Assembly: GCA_964007475.1 (NCBI GenBank)
Contig: OZ023275.1
Coordinates: forward strand, 31,377,619 to 31,441,618
Length of the DNA: 64,000 bases
Origin: Hybos culiciformis
Lineage: Eukaryota > Arthropoda > Insecta > Diptera > Hybotidae
Reading direction: 5' to 3'
The position numbers were made by a program, and so were the translations under genes. The notes beneath the pieces are model-generated. The model was given only the letters and a program-made list of their open reading frames with translations. It was not told the origin of the DNA and searched no databases. Positions 22,148-34,800 of this stretch are shown here, one piece after another (the first letter of the stretch is position 1; each line of letters opens with the position of its first letter).

Positions 22148-22747
22148 CAAATAATAATTATATAGTTATAATTTATATTTACAATAAATAATCTCCTTGT
22201 TGCTGCTATTTTCCTCGTTTGAAAGAAAAAAAAAACTTACTTGACATTTGACAGCAAACTTTATAATGACAACAAATATATTTTCAGGGTTACCATTGTT
22301 CTATTTTTATTCATTTTGTTTTTTTTTAATATAAATAAGTGCAATTTTTGAAGTGTGGTTTAAATTTTTGTACTAAAATCCAACCACACTCGTTTAAAAA
22401 TTTAGTAGTAGAGGTTCGAAGATCCTTTAAAAATAGTAGATTGAAACACATGTTAAGAAAATTCATCGACTGATCGACTGGCCGCTTTTTAGAAAAAAAA
22501 AAAAATAGCCGCGTATTTTTTTATTGGTTCTTTTTTTTTTTTTTGTTTGCTCAGAGGGAAAATATAGATTAGCTCAGAGGGAAAATATAGATTTTTAGCA
22601 TTATAAACTAAGCTTTGTTTGACATTGATATGATGCATGTGAGAGGTATACATTTGCAATTTTTTTTTTTTTTTTGTATTTGTCTTTATTGAAATATTGT
22701 GAGTGTGAGTGATATTATTTTTGTTTATAGTATTACGCAGTTCAAAA
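22148..22747. other. AT-rich spacer with small repeats
   Basis: Contains a minus-strand donor-like CTTACTTGACATTTGACAG near 22238, a small hairpin AGTGTGGTT/AACCACACT at about 22352-22390 and a 23-bp tandem duplication at 22549-22594. I could not assign a gene. Confidence 0.5.
22549..22594. repeat. 23-bp direct tandem duplication
   Basis: GCTCAGAGGGAAAATATAGA and the three following bases occur twice in direct succession. It is nearly exact and therefore recent. Confidence 0.85.
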
Positions 22748-22752
22748 TGAAG

Positions 22753-22905
22753 AATGTAAATACAATATAGAGCAATGTAAATACAATTTACATCACAGGG
22801 AAATGTAAATACAATTTACATTCCTCTATAATTGCATGTGTATTGATGCATGTAATGGAGCATTTACCGAGCTAAATTTGCGAATGTAAATACAACTTAC
22901 CGAAG
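22753..22905. repeat. Cluster of four ATGTAAATACAATTTACA units
   Basis: AATGTAAATACAA starts at 22753, 22774, 22802 and 22883. The two middle copies extend to TGTAAATACAATTTACA, which is itself an inverted repeat with a 3-base centre. Units two and three are embedded in a larger palindrome bounded by TATAGAG and CTCTATA. A protein-binding array or the core of a decayed fold-back are both possible. Confidence 0.65.
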
Positions 22906-23694
22906 CCATGCGCATTAAAATTAATTAAATTAGGATAATAGAAAACAATACCATTTATATTTACCTATTGAATTTATTTTAAGGATTTTAATGTTGAAAT
23001 GAATATACATCAATTAAAAATATGAAAATTTTGTTTCTTATGATATTCTTGTCTATATAGTTACATTATATATGACTGAAATTTGAAGATATTTAAGATT
23101 ATTAGCTCTTTGAATGTAATACAAATCAATAAAAATTGTGTAAAAAGCAAAATAATTAAAAATAATTCACTTTTCCGGATAATGTCGGAAAATATTAAAA
23201 AATTCATTCAATATTGTACGAATTTCAGAAACAGCTTCTTCGTTGTTTAATTTTTAGACATAATTTATTATGTTTACCATAATATGAATTTTTTTTTTTT
23301 TTGATTTTTTTTGCTAATGTTTTGACAACCTCTTAGAGGTAATACTCTTAGCATAATTTTTCCCATTTTGGTTGACAAAAAAAAAAACATTCATATTTTT
23401 TGATAATATGAAAAAACAAAACTGTTCTAAAGACCCAATAACTTTCTATTTTATTTTTATGATGTCATGTAGTGCGCGATACTTATATGTGTAGGGTTTT
23501 TGCTTAATTTTATGGTTTTTTTGCCTTTTTTTTTTTATTCGAGGATACATTATTTTTTTATTACCACTTTTTATAATAAACAAATAATACGCATATTATT
23601 TTTCGCAAATTGAGAGAAAGTAATAGGGAACAATTTTTTTTTTTACTCTAGTTTTTTTTTTTTATTTGAAACGTGAAAATTATTTTTCCATGCA

Positions 23695-23726
<32 letters not shown>

Positions 23727-26700
23727 ATAATAAAAATAAATAAATAAAAATATTCATAAAATTTTATTTTTTGTTGTTTTAACTAAGAGTATAGTACATA
23801 AACATAGTTCTTCCATTTATAGCATAAAAAAAACAAATTATGTATAACGTGTACACATAATTTTTGTAGATTCATAGCAAAATAATATTATTAAAATAAA
23901 ATAATTTTCAAAATGACACCTATTAGGAAATTAAATTTTTTTAAATGCATGAAAATTTAATATAAAAATATATATTCATGTTCAAGTACACGTACTATAT
24001 ATACTAATACTTTATTTACATGTATTCCTTGTGTGTCAAAAACAAATAATAATTAAAAGATATAATTATTCAAGGGATTAATAGGTTTTTTTTGTAAAAA
24101 ATTATTACTATTTTTTAAAGCGTAAAATGCAAGAACTTAAATATACATTGTAATAAAAATATCTCAATTTCAATCTTCCATTTATCTAAAAATTACAACA
24201 TACTAGTTTATTCATATTTTTTACTTATTTAACGATAAATCTTTTTATAAATAGTTAGTTAATTAAAAAAAAAAAAAAATTAAAATAAAAAAAAAATTGG
24301 ATTACTCTTACAATACAGAGTACTTAAATTGTACACACATTCTGTGAAATAAAACATAAAAAAAATTAAATTATTTATATACCATGCACATAAAAATACA
24401 TAAAGATATTATGTTTATACTATACACATATAATTATGATTATTATTATTATTATTTTTTTGTTTTAAATTTCGCAATTATTAATTTAATATAAAGTCAC
24501 TTTGACAGTGTGTTAATTCAAAGAAAGCAAAACGAATGACTTGAATCAAGAATCCATAATATTGCAATTTACAACAGCATTTAGAAAACATAAAAGGATT
24601 TTTTTTTTATGTATGATGTTTTTTTTTCTTTATATTTTGTATGGTGTAAAAACATGTGGCAAGCATGTCATTTTACATACGTTAGAAATAATAAAAAAAA
24701 AAAACAAAAAAACAAAGAGGAAAATATAAAGCATAAACGCTATGTACGTTAGAAATTTTTTCCATGTAAAGTTCATTTAGCAAAATGAAAAATGAAAAAA
24801 AGAAAACAATTTTCATAATAAGAAAAGTGAAAAAGATGATTTTTTCTTCTTTTTGTGAAGAAAATAAAGAAATTTCATATTTTTTTAGTATCTTGATTTT
24901 TATTATATTTGTTCTAAATTAATAATGTATGAATGGGGGACGGAAATAACAATCACATGTTGTGCTTGGTAGTAAAATGTTTTTCTTTTGAAATATGAAA
25001 ATATATACGTAAAATATAATATTTAAACAAAAAAAAAAAAAAAAGAAAGAAATATGAAGAAAATTCTATTAAATTTTCTTTTATTTCTTTTTTTCCTGGA
25101 AGTCGTATGTAGTTAAAAAATTTTTGATCATATAACAATAGTATAGTTTAAAAAAAAAAAAAATTCTTTTAAGTTATCTATGACTGTATAAATTTTATGT
25201 TCTGCGAATAAATTGTACGCAGAATTTATTATATTATATATATGAATACAGAACTTGAATGAATTGTGATTTTTCGATGATTTTTAAATTTTATAGAAAT
25301 TGAATATTGATGAATTTTCTTAAATCTTATATCTATCTATGTAATAATATTTCGTGTAACGAAAAAGCTCTCAATTATTTTATAAATAATGATGTTTTGG
25401 TTTGGTAATGTTCGTCGATTTTTTGGTAATGTTCGTCGATTTCGAAAATAGGAATTAGAACGGTCTTATTCATTTATAGGAAACTTACTTTGTTAGCGAG
25501 CAACATAGTAAAGCTGCTTGTGGCCAAAATCTAAAGTTGGCCAGTTTTTAAATCTGTCTACCTGGATATTTTTCCAAAATATAAAGAAATTATTGAATAG
25601 AGCATATCTCTCGGTCACGAAGATAATAATATTTATTTTGTTTTTCATTCCTAAAATAAAGTATGAAAATATTTGTTCTTTATGCAGATAAATTAATGTA
25701 AAATTCTTTATAGTATATAGTTGTATCTATAAATGTCCTATTTTATTTTATTTAAAAAAAAAAAACTAATTTAGTGTTAAAAGGAAATTAAACAAAAACT
25801 AATTTTGCATTTTTTTTTTTTAGATAATAAAACTCTACGGTCTATACGTGTTGTAATCTTGTTTGATAAACTTTATATACTTTTCTATATTAAATTAGCT
25901 AGAATGTTCTAAAAATGAATTTTAATATATCAGAGACTTTTAAAAAGGGATAATATGGATCGTATGAGCAGGAGAAAAATATCTATATACATATAGCCAT
26001 TCTTAAAATAAGTCTATTATGTTGAAATTCAGTTAAACATAATTCAACAAACATAATAACTATATAATAATCATATTGTCATATATATGAAGTGAACACA
26101 ATGTGATAGAGATCGAATTATTTGTTTTTTCTAAAAGATTGTTTTCTTATTATCTTCTCTGATTTAATTGCTCTGAAGATTTATAGAAGATACTGAAAAG
26201 GTAGAAAAAACGTCATAGCTTTTGAATGCTGTTCTTCCAAAACTTTTTGATGCACAAAAAAATTTTCTATTTAAAGTTATGTTATGTTTTGTCAATATGA
26301 AATATATAATTTTGAACTTGTTTTATTTTAACATTCGAATATTAACTTCGTTTAATGATCTTGTACGAACAAAATTTGATTTCGAAAATCTTGCACCATT
26401 GGTGAAGTTTCCATGAATCTGTGACCTAATTTTTTTTTTTTTCCTTTTTTTATTTTAAATGCAAAATAAAAAAAATAAAATAAAATAAAACAAAAATATA
26501 TATAATTTTAATAAAAACAAAGCTTTTACATTATTTTTACATTTTGGTGAAGGCGCTTCTCGAACAAAAATTGTAATATTTTTATTATGAGCGTAGGAAT
26601 GTTTTTTTTTTTTTTCTTGCTAAAAAGTATAAAACATAAAATAAATAAACACGTACCTACAATTTCATTTTATTTTTTTATTATTATTTTTTTTTTTCGT

Positions 26701-27349
26701 TTTCATTTTATCAAAATAATAATAAAAAAAAAAAATACTTTCAATTTATAAACTCTGGTTTTTTTTTTTATTCAACTCTGAACAATATTAGTATTTCTAC
26801 TTTAATAGATTTGTTAAAATTACCAAAAAAATAAAATAAACAGACAGGATGTAAAAAAAGAAGAAAAAAAAGTGCGCTAAACTTTTTTTTTTAATAGTTC
26901 AATTTCCTGGTTGATTTGTGTTTACAAAAAAAAAAAAAATACTCCAAAAATATTGTTTAGTTTTGTTTTAATTTTTTTTTATTTTTTTTACAAACAATGT
27001 TAATAACAAACTAACAAAAACTCAAAATTTTTATTTACAGAATCAATTCAGAAACTTGTTTTATTTATTTCGGCACAAGACCCTTGGTTCAACGTTCTTG
27101 TTTTTGTTTTATTTTAATCCCAATTGGCGATAGAAGTTACAAATAAGTGCTTAGTGCAGAGATACTATTCCAAAGTAACTGTCTGTAGCTCTGTTATATT
27201 CCAAATCCATTCACAATTTTCTTACTCTAAACTTAATTTGATTAAGCTTGATTCTAACTATAAAAGCTTTTTGGATGTATCGTTCGTCGTAGTACATGCA
27301 GTTGAAACGATAGAAGAGAGTCCAATTGCACGCCGAAGACGCCGCACCG
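22906..27349. other. AT-rich non-coding stretch upstream of the LINE remnant
   Basis: Many long A and T tracts (for example 23690-23730 and 26690-26730). There is a 20-bp tandem duplication TTGGTAATGTTCGTCGATTT at about 25402-25442. Open frames at 24541, 24953 and 26222 lack domains. An acceptor-like ATTTTTATTTACAG at about 27028-27041 precedes some 80 bases that are open in two frames, and I leave it unassigned. Confidence 0.5.
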
Positions 27350-27818
27350 TAAAATTCAAAACACAATTCGATAATATTTGTAAAAATATAGCAAAAAAAA
27401 TATATTTCTTTTCACAAATCAGAAAAAGATTATCGATGAAAAGTGCAATTAACATTTACAACACAATTGTGAAGCCGCATTTTGAATATTGTTCGAGCAT
27501 AACATTCATGGAAAATGAGGAGGTATTTTTGAGATTACAGAAGCTACAGAATCGACCAATGAGAACTATCCTGAAAGTTAGTAGATATACTCCTATTGGT
27601 TTTATGTTGGAAGCATTAAAATGGATGACAATTAAACAAAGGATTGTTATGAATGTGTTGATTATAGTTTTCAAGATGAAGAACAACTTTTACCCTAAAT
27701 ACCTATGTGAGAGATTAGTGTTTGCTAGTGATGTGCACGGATATACGTTAAGGAACATTTTCTCGTTTAGATTGAATTTATTTAGAAATGAAAAAACAAA
27801 AAATATGCTGATGTATAA
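27350..27818 (+). pseudogene. LINE reverse transcriptase, C-terminal part, 5'-truncated
   Basis: The frame starting near 27350 matches the region after the catalytic palm of insect non-LTR retrotransposon reverse transcriptases. It opens with FKTQFDNICKNIAKK, then SAINIYNTIVKPHFEYCSS, LQKLQNRPMRTIL, a basic LKWMTIKQRI segment and FYPKYLCERLV. The order and spacing are those of Jockey/CR1-like elements. The endonuclease, the F/YxDD catalytic motif and everything N-terminal are absent, so this is a dead 5' truncation. The ATG frame extends back to 27124, but the first 75 or so codons show no reverse transcriptase similarity. The frame is interrupted at 27818 by a MITE and resumes at 28358. Confidence 0.75.
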
Positions 27819-28356
27819 GGCCGATATTCAACTGAAAATAAAGTACAAGATAAATTTTATCTTGAAAAGGAACATTATTGAGTGAGATAAAAATTGACAC
27901 ATGACTTTCTGACTTGTGTAGTACCTAATTAATTTTATTTTTAATTTACTTACCTCCCAACTTTCATCCATTTTATTTAATTAATTTTACCAGTATTATT
28001 TTATTTTATTAAATTAAACTTTTATTTTAATTTTAATATTTTTTACCAATTTCAGTTTAGAAATTATTTTAGTTTTCTGATTTTTGTTGTTTTCTTCAAA
28101 CAACAAACGTCAAATTCTTTTTACACGACCTAATGTCAAAATTTATCTTGAAAATAATGTTCAAAACATTATTTGCAAGATAAATTTTTGAAATAAAATT
28201 TATTTGAGTGAAAATATTTTCATACAATTTTTACTCAGATAAATTTCCATTTATCTTCAGTTGGGTACCGATAAATTAAATTCACTCAACTAAAATTTAT
28301 CTCAGATAAAATTTTATATGAAAAAGTTGATTTTATCTCCAGTTGAATACCGACCT
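27819..28356. mobile_element. 538-bp Harbinger-type MITE inserted into the LINE
   Basis: The left end GGCCGATATTCAACTG and the right end CAGTTGAATACCGACC are inverted repeats with two mismatches, bounded by TAA on both sides (27816-27818 and 28357-28359). A TAA/TTA 3-bp duplication and GG-starting ends fit PIF/Harbinger. The interior holds repeated GATAAATTTTATCT and TTCAGTTGGGTACCGATAAA words and no transposase. Excision with one TAA restores an uninterrupted LINE frame (MYNG at the joint), which fixes the boundaries. Confidence 0.8.
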
Positions 28357-28357
28357 T

Positions 28358-28465
28358 AATGGTTTAAAAATCTTCAATGAATTGACAGATGATTTGAAAA
28401 AAGAAAATAACATCAATATATTTAAAAAAAAAATTGTTCAATTTATTAAAACAAATTTCAATTAA
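28358..28465 (+). pseudogene. LINE reverse transcriptase, last 35 codons after the MITE
   Basis: This segment continues the LINE protein in the same frame (NGLKIFNELTDDLKKE and on to KTNFN and TAA), the usual end of such ORFs, where a conserved N-x-LP/T-x-x-LK motif precedes the stop. With 27350-27818 it shows that the LINE was one continuous 3' fragment before the MITE arrived. Confidence 0.7.
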
Positions 28466-28550
28466 TTAAGTTTTTAAAAGAAATATTATAATAGTTAATT
28501 ATACTAAATAAAGTAAATAAATAAATAAATAAATAAAATAAATAAATAAT
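28466..28550 (+). repeat. LINE 3' UTR and (TAAA)n tail
   Basis: After the LINE stop comes a short AT-rich 3' UTR, then AAATAAAGTAAATAAATAAA and further TAAA units to about 28548. A simple-repeat tail is typical of LINEs primed on target DNA and marks the 3' end of the insertion. Confidence 0.65.
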
Positions 28551-31500
28551 ATAATTTCTTACTACACCAAGACGACTTATTTATACGACGATTTATAAGT
28601 ATTTACCAAGAAAGTGAAGGACAATTGATTTCTTCTTGTATAGTTAATAGTTAAAATGATATTTTTATATAAAACATCAATGCTCAAATTATGTATTTTT
28701 TTTCTGAATATTTTTATTTTTTAAAAGTGGTAACTCTGAATTAAAAATGCGATACGACAAAAAAAAAAAAAAACAATTACGACAAACGGGGACAAAAAAT
28801 TGATATTGTCAATGCAAAACCTCTCTCATAAATTATTGTTTTTTTTTCAACATTTTTTTCCAACTTCCATTTAATTTTTGTTTTTTTTTTTTATTTGCAG
28901 ATAAAATTTTTTTTTATTTTGATCTTTTCATTTCGAAAAAGTTTTGGATGTTTAATTTATATATTTTTTTTATTTTTTTTTTGGGGTGTATAAAATTTAT
29001 TTATACTTTATTTTTAATTTCAATATTTTAATGCAAAAGATTTCATTACGTTCACTATTTCCGATAATAATGTGTAAAAATAAAGTTTTGAAGTGAGATT
29101 TGGAAGTTTGTAAAATATTTAAACTTGTATAGTCTTAAAATTCCCATTATTTGAAGATTCTATATTCTTGCAAAATGTTATAGTTCAGATTTTATTTTTT
29201 AGCCTTTCCAGTCGGAGCTGTTTATTTTTTTCTTATAACTTTGTTGAAAATGTCAACATAAAGAACATTATGCACAAACTTAGTACAAACAAATTTAGTT
29301 CAAGAATGTTATACAGTAAAGTCATATTAATATTTTTAAAATCTTCAAAGTGTTTTTTAACTCGTGGACGGGGTTGTAAAACGCGTTATTTCATTAATTT
29401 TCATTTAATTTCCCTTTAGCCATAATATTATACCTATAGATTTTTTTTTTTGGAAAACGAACGAGAATAGAATATGATACTCATAGATCTTCAATTACCA
29501 TAAACAAAATTTAAGTGATGTTTTCTTACAAAATTTATTATTATTATTATATTCCATTTTTTTTATATTCCATTTTTTTTTTTTACGGAAAATTCAAAAA
29601 TGAAAAGGAAAAATAAAGTTGATAAGATTTTTTATGAAAATTGTAAGACGAGTCAATTTATTTATTTATTTTTTTTTTTTGTAAGTAATAAGGAAAATTT
29701 ATTGCATGCTTCATTTTCCTTTTTAAGGAAATTCATAAAAAGAAGAAAAAAAAGAAAATTCATTATTTTGTAATGGGTAATTGTTTCATTGAGAAAATAT
29801 AAACTTGCATAATATTTTATTTTATTTTATTTTTTTATTTTACGTTTTGATATTTTCTTTTTCAATTTTTTATGAATGAAAAAGGTGTGTGTACAAAAAA
29901 AAAAAAATTTTACAATATTATTATTGTGTTGTTATTATTGAAACAGGAAATTTTTTCTTATTATATATATTTCGGAAAATAAAATAAATATAGGAAGTGT
30001 TAAATTAATAACAAAAAAATTTAAAAAAAAACACAAAAAAAAACAATTTGATAATCAAATTTGTAATCAATTACGAAATCATTTTACGATTTATTAGTTT
30101 TTGTTTCCAAAAAAAAAAAAATAAAAAAAAAAATAGTAATAAAATTTCATAGGGATTTGAAAATTTAGATTTACACTTCAATTTTGTATTTATTTTATTT
30201 TATTTTTTTTTAATAAAAAAATTTTATTATGAATTTGAATTTTATTAAATTTATTATATATATTTTGTTATGACAATATAAATATACAAATACACATATA
30301 TATAGTAGAGTGCTATGTACATAATGTTCGACGGCCTATGCGATTATTTAATTTTAGGCCTATGTTTGGTTTTATTAAATTATTATGTTAATTAGTTCAA
30401 AAATTTGTCATGTTCTCATAGTCATCTGTTCTTCTGCTAGATTTTTCTTTACCAGATTCATCAAAGCTTGATCCCGATTAACCAAATTCTCAAAAATATC
30501 ATCTTAAGTAAACATTTTCTATGTTTTCCTCGATTTGAAAGAAATAATTTTGAATTTTCTTCTCACATAAAAAAATTAACCCCAATTTATGATTCAGAAT
30601 TAGCGGATAAAACCTTTGTGAAAAAATGTTGGAAAATTTTTTTTTTAACACCTATATTCTTTAACAAGTATTACTATGAAACAAAAATTAAGTTTATGTG
30701 TGATATAATGAAGAAAAAACTTTAAGCAATAATTAAGAATTAACAAAAAAAAGATATATATATGTATATATTTTTTAAAATTAAGAAGAAAAAAAATTTT
30801 TTATGTATGAAAATGTAATTGGCCCAGCACGTCGTTAAGTTTTAGAAAAAAAAAAAAAACTTAAAGTAAATGAGAAGTCATTACAAATTATTTAAAAAAA
30901 AAAAAAACAAATTTTTTTTTATTCTACATTTTAATGTTACAAAAAACTTTTATTTTATTATTATAGAAAACTTAATTTTTTGTTTTTTTTTTTTTTTTTG
31001 CAAGGGATGAGAATGTTGCAAGCACATAACATTAGTTAATAAGCTACTGGAAAGCAAAAAAAAAATAAAAACTCTTGTGCAAGACCATTAGTTAAAAAGT
31101 AAAGTAAAAGAAAGAAAACAAAATTAAAAATGAAATTATTCCAAAACAAAAATAAAAATTAGAAAAAAAAAAAACTAAAACAAAGTTAAGGTAGAAAATA
31201 TACTTTCGAAAGTAGAATAAAAAGTTTCATATATTTGAAATTTTTTCTTTTTATATAAAAAACAATGTTTTATTATGCTCACGTCTAAATTATACATTGT
31301 AACATAAGCAGAATAAAGCAAAAAAAAAAAAAAAAATTGTTTGTCATTCTTTAAATGTTTTTATTTTATTTTTTCGCTCACAACAACATGACCAAAGGAA
31401 AAAAAAAAACACAAACATTTGAAAGAAAACATTGCATCCACGTGCGCCCAATGTTGTTTTTTTTTTGTGTCGTTTTATGCTTTTCTTTTTGTGTGATTTT

Positions 31501-31780
31501 TTTTTTCCTTTTTTTTTTTTTTTTTTACAAAAATTGTCCAAAGGACAAGATGAAGATGAATGAACGTTCAAAAATATGTTTTTTTTTTAAGCCTTTCGAA
31601 AATAAGAAATATACTGACTGAAAATATATAATTTTGGATTCTTTTTTTGTAAATGTTGTATTTGTTTGTTAGTCTGATCGATTTTTGCGAGAAATTAATG
31701 TAATTATTTATATTTTTTGGCGCGAAATTTCTCTCGAGGTTTTTATATTTATTTTAAGCCATTATAAAAAATGTTTACAG
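28551..31780. other. AT-rich non-coding stretch
   Basis: Homopolymer-rich DNA. Open frames at 29168, 30468, 31344 and 31355 have no recognisable domain, and those around 31344-31621 occur on both strands over A/T runs. A weak GC-richer patch lies near 29360. Confidence 0.5.
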
Positions 31781-31854
31781 GCACAATGGACATTGACGAG
31801 ACTAAGAAGCCGCAGGCAATTTCTAAATACAAAATTAATTTTCTTCGTTTGGAT
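31781..31854 (+). CDS. Candidate exon, possibly with a start codon
   Basis: A plausible acceptor (AATGTTTACAG at 31780) is followed by GCACA and an ATG at 31786. The open frame beginning MDIDETKKPQAISKYK uses GAC, GAG, AAG, CCG and CAG codons rare in the surroundings. A possible but weak donor (GTTAGG) follows at 31855; otherwise the frame runs on into a T run. I do not recognise the peptide. A different frame gives the 96-codon ORF at 31685-31975, which I consider less likely. Confidence 0.2.
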
Positions 31855-34800
31855 GTTAGGGCATTTTGGGATTTTTTTTTTTAATTTTGATCATTGGTTT
31901 GAAAATTTCCAATCAAAAATTTTTTATACTCTTAACATGCTATTCGATCATTTTCGAGGGTTTATAAAGTGCTAAAATTAAGCATTTGTATATTCAACTT
32001 CGTTTGAAGTAAATTACTCGATAGTGAAAAAGTTATTCAGAATTTATTGAAAAAACTTCAGTATACCGTATAATTTCTAAATCATGTATTATTTGATGAC
32101 ACATTAATTTAATTTTGAAATGTGAAAAATAAAATAAATTTATATTATTTTATTTCTATTTTGATTTTTGCCATAACATAAATTTTCTTGTACTTTTCAT
32201 TTTACAATATATATTTAGAAACAATATTCTGCATTGCATACGAAATTTCAGATTTTTCCGAATCAAAGCAACAGTAAAAAGAATATTAGTATAACAAATA
32301 AGTTCATGAAATGATTTTAAGTTCATTCACATGTACAGAATATATAGAAATTGACCTGATAATCAAATAGAAAACTTTTATATACATTTTTTTCATTATC
32401 ATTCAAAAATCTTAAGATCTATTCGATTTTGAGTTTATTAAATGGTTTGAATGGGATATGACCCAAATGTTGGTGATAATTCCACTTGGCTCTAGAATCG
32501 AATCGATACAAGTTTTCCAATATATAGATAGCAATTATTTCCATGAATTAAACTAAACACTTCTGAAAACTTTTTTATTTAATAAAATGATTTAAATTTT
32601 TTTCTGTTCTTCATCTATTATGCAGACATCTTCATAGTTGTATAAAAAAAAAAACTTTATTCTTTAAGTATTCTGCATGTGAATATAATGGGACCTGACA
32701 TTTTAGTTTTCCCAAAAAAACTTCCATCAATTTTTTTCCAATTTTTTAGATACATGTGATGATAATCTTTAAAAAAAAACCAAAAAATAAAGTTAAAAAA
32801 TTCAGAATAAGAAATAAATGTTATAACAAAATTGGGTTATTTTTGGTAATATATGTAATTTTTAATGTATATGCTGTGTTTTGTGAATGAAAAATATTGA
32901 AGCACCTACGTTACTACAAATCTTAAACATTGATTATCTTATTTTGTATATATAGGTAACGCAATAATAAATAAAAAAAAACTTATTTACTTCAGTTTAT
33001 CTAGATTTGTCAATTAGTATGAATAAATTAATAATATTCTTTAAAAATTAAAAAATTTGATTGAAATTCGATAAGAAAATACCACTTCAGATATAACTTT
33101 TTAGTAAGTTTTTATTATCTTTTTAGATTAAAACATAAAGTATGACGCAAAATTTGAGCCTTCAACATTAAAAAATTCAATATTTTTGTAAAAAATTTCA
33201 ATTCGTATAAAATTCTATATAATTAAAACCCATTTTTGATTGCCATTAAATACCATCTCAAATAAAGTACTACCAATTTAATTTAAATAACAATAAAATA
33301 AAAGTTAAAATTATATTTTGCGGTAAATATTAATGAGATTCGATTAAAAGGGAAATTCATTATGCCAGTTTAACTCAACCCTTATATGTGTATTTTTTTT
33401 TTTTAAAATACCTTTTTATTTCTCTTTATGTGAACTTTTTTTTTGTTTTTTTTATTTTTGACTTAATAATTTTGTCTATATAATTTTTTTTTTCTTAAAA
33501 AATCAAATCACGTTTTTATCTTTACACATAATACATATTAACAAAAAAAAAAAATGTTTTAAGAAAATACGCTTTCGGCTATATAAGGGTATATAATATT
33601 AGATTTGCATAAATCGTATATTTATGGATTATTAGCTCATGAAGTCTGCCTAATTTTTCTCATATAACCGAAGAAAAAGAAAAAAAAAAATAAAAACCTG
33701 AAAAAAGTAAGATTGAGTTAAAATGTTGAAAAATTGAGGTTAAAATATATAAATTGAGTAATTTATAACTTTAAGTGTTATTTTTTTTTGCCTTAATAAA
33801 GGTTGAAAATAGAAATAAAAAAAAAAAATCTTAAAACAGAAAATTATACTAAAAATCCCTAATTTATGTGAAAATGAAAACAAAAAACTGTTTATTATTT
33901 TCAAATATAATAATATTTCGCTAAATGTAGCTTTTCTCTATACTTGTTTGAATCACATTCACATTCAGTCTTAAATAACGAAAAAATAACTTTGAAACTT
34001 CTAAATGAATGCATTTTCAAAGCTGTATATAAGTATACCGCATATATGAAGGAATATCGTAAATTTTAATAAAAAAGTTATTCAAAATATTTAATTAAAA
34101 AACAAAATTAAAATCAGTAATATTTAAATTATAATATTTTCTTAAAAGAAAATTACAAGAAAAAAAAAAAAAAAACAAAAACAGAAGAAAAAAGTGTAAA
34201 TTAATTCATACACGTGTATTTATTTTAAAAATTCAAATAATCTTTAAATTTTGACTTTTCAACACCCACAGAACAGCAAGGATAACACCCTCAAAATTAT
34301 AATATTCTTTTATATTTTTCATTTTTCACAAAATTTATAAAATGTTTCTATATATATTATGAAAGAAATAATATGTTAAGATATATAGGTACATATATAT
34401 TTTTGCGAAAGTAATATAATCATGCTGAGATCATTACAAGACGACAATGTTATCAAAAAATGTTTCCTTAGGAAATAGACTGATTAAAAATCCAATTATA
34501 AAATTCAAAAATTTTTGTAATAAATTTGAATAAAGACAAATAAAATGATTGAAAAAAAAAAAACAAAAAATTTAAAACTCTAGATTATTAGTCTCCAAAA
34601 TGGTTAATATATATAATTTCTTTAAATTCTTTGTCCTTCAGTGTTAGAAGGAACTATGGAATTTTTTTTTGTTTGTTCCTTTTTATAACTTTAAGATTTT
34701 ATCAGAAAAGGATTATTGACAAAATATTTAAGTATTCATAAAAAAATTGGAAAATTTATGATTGTTGATTTGTTTCAGAGATTATAAAAGAAGAGCACAC

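Noticed and set aside
31344..31621. Frames on both strands (75 and 88 codons)
   Set aside because: They mirror each other over T runs and have no independent support.
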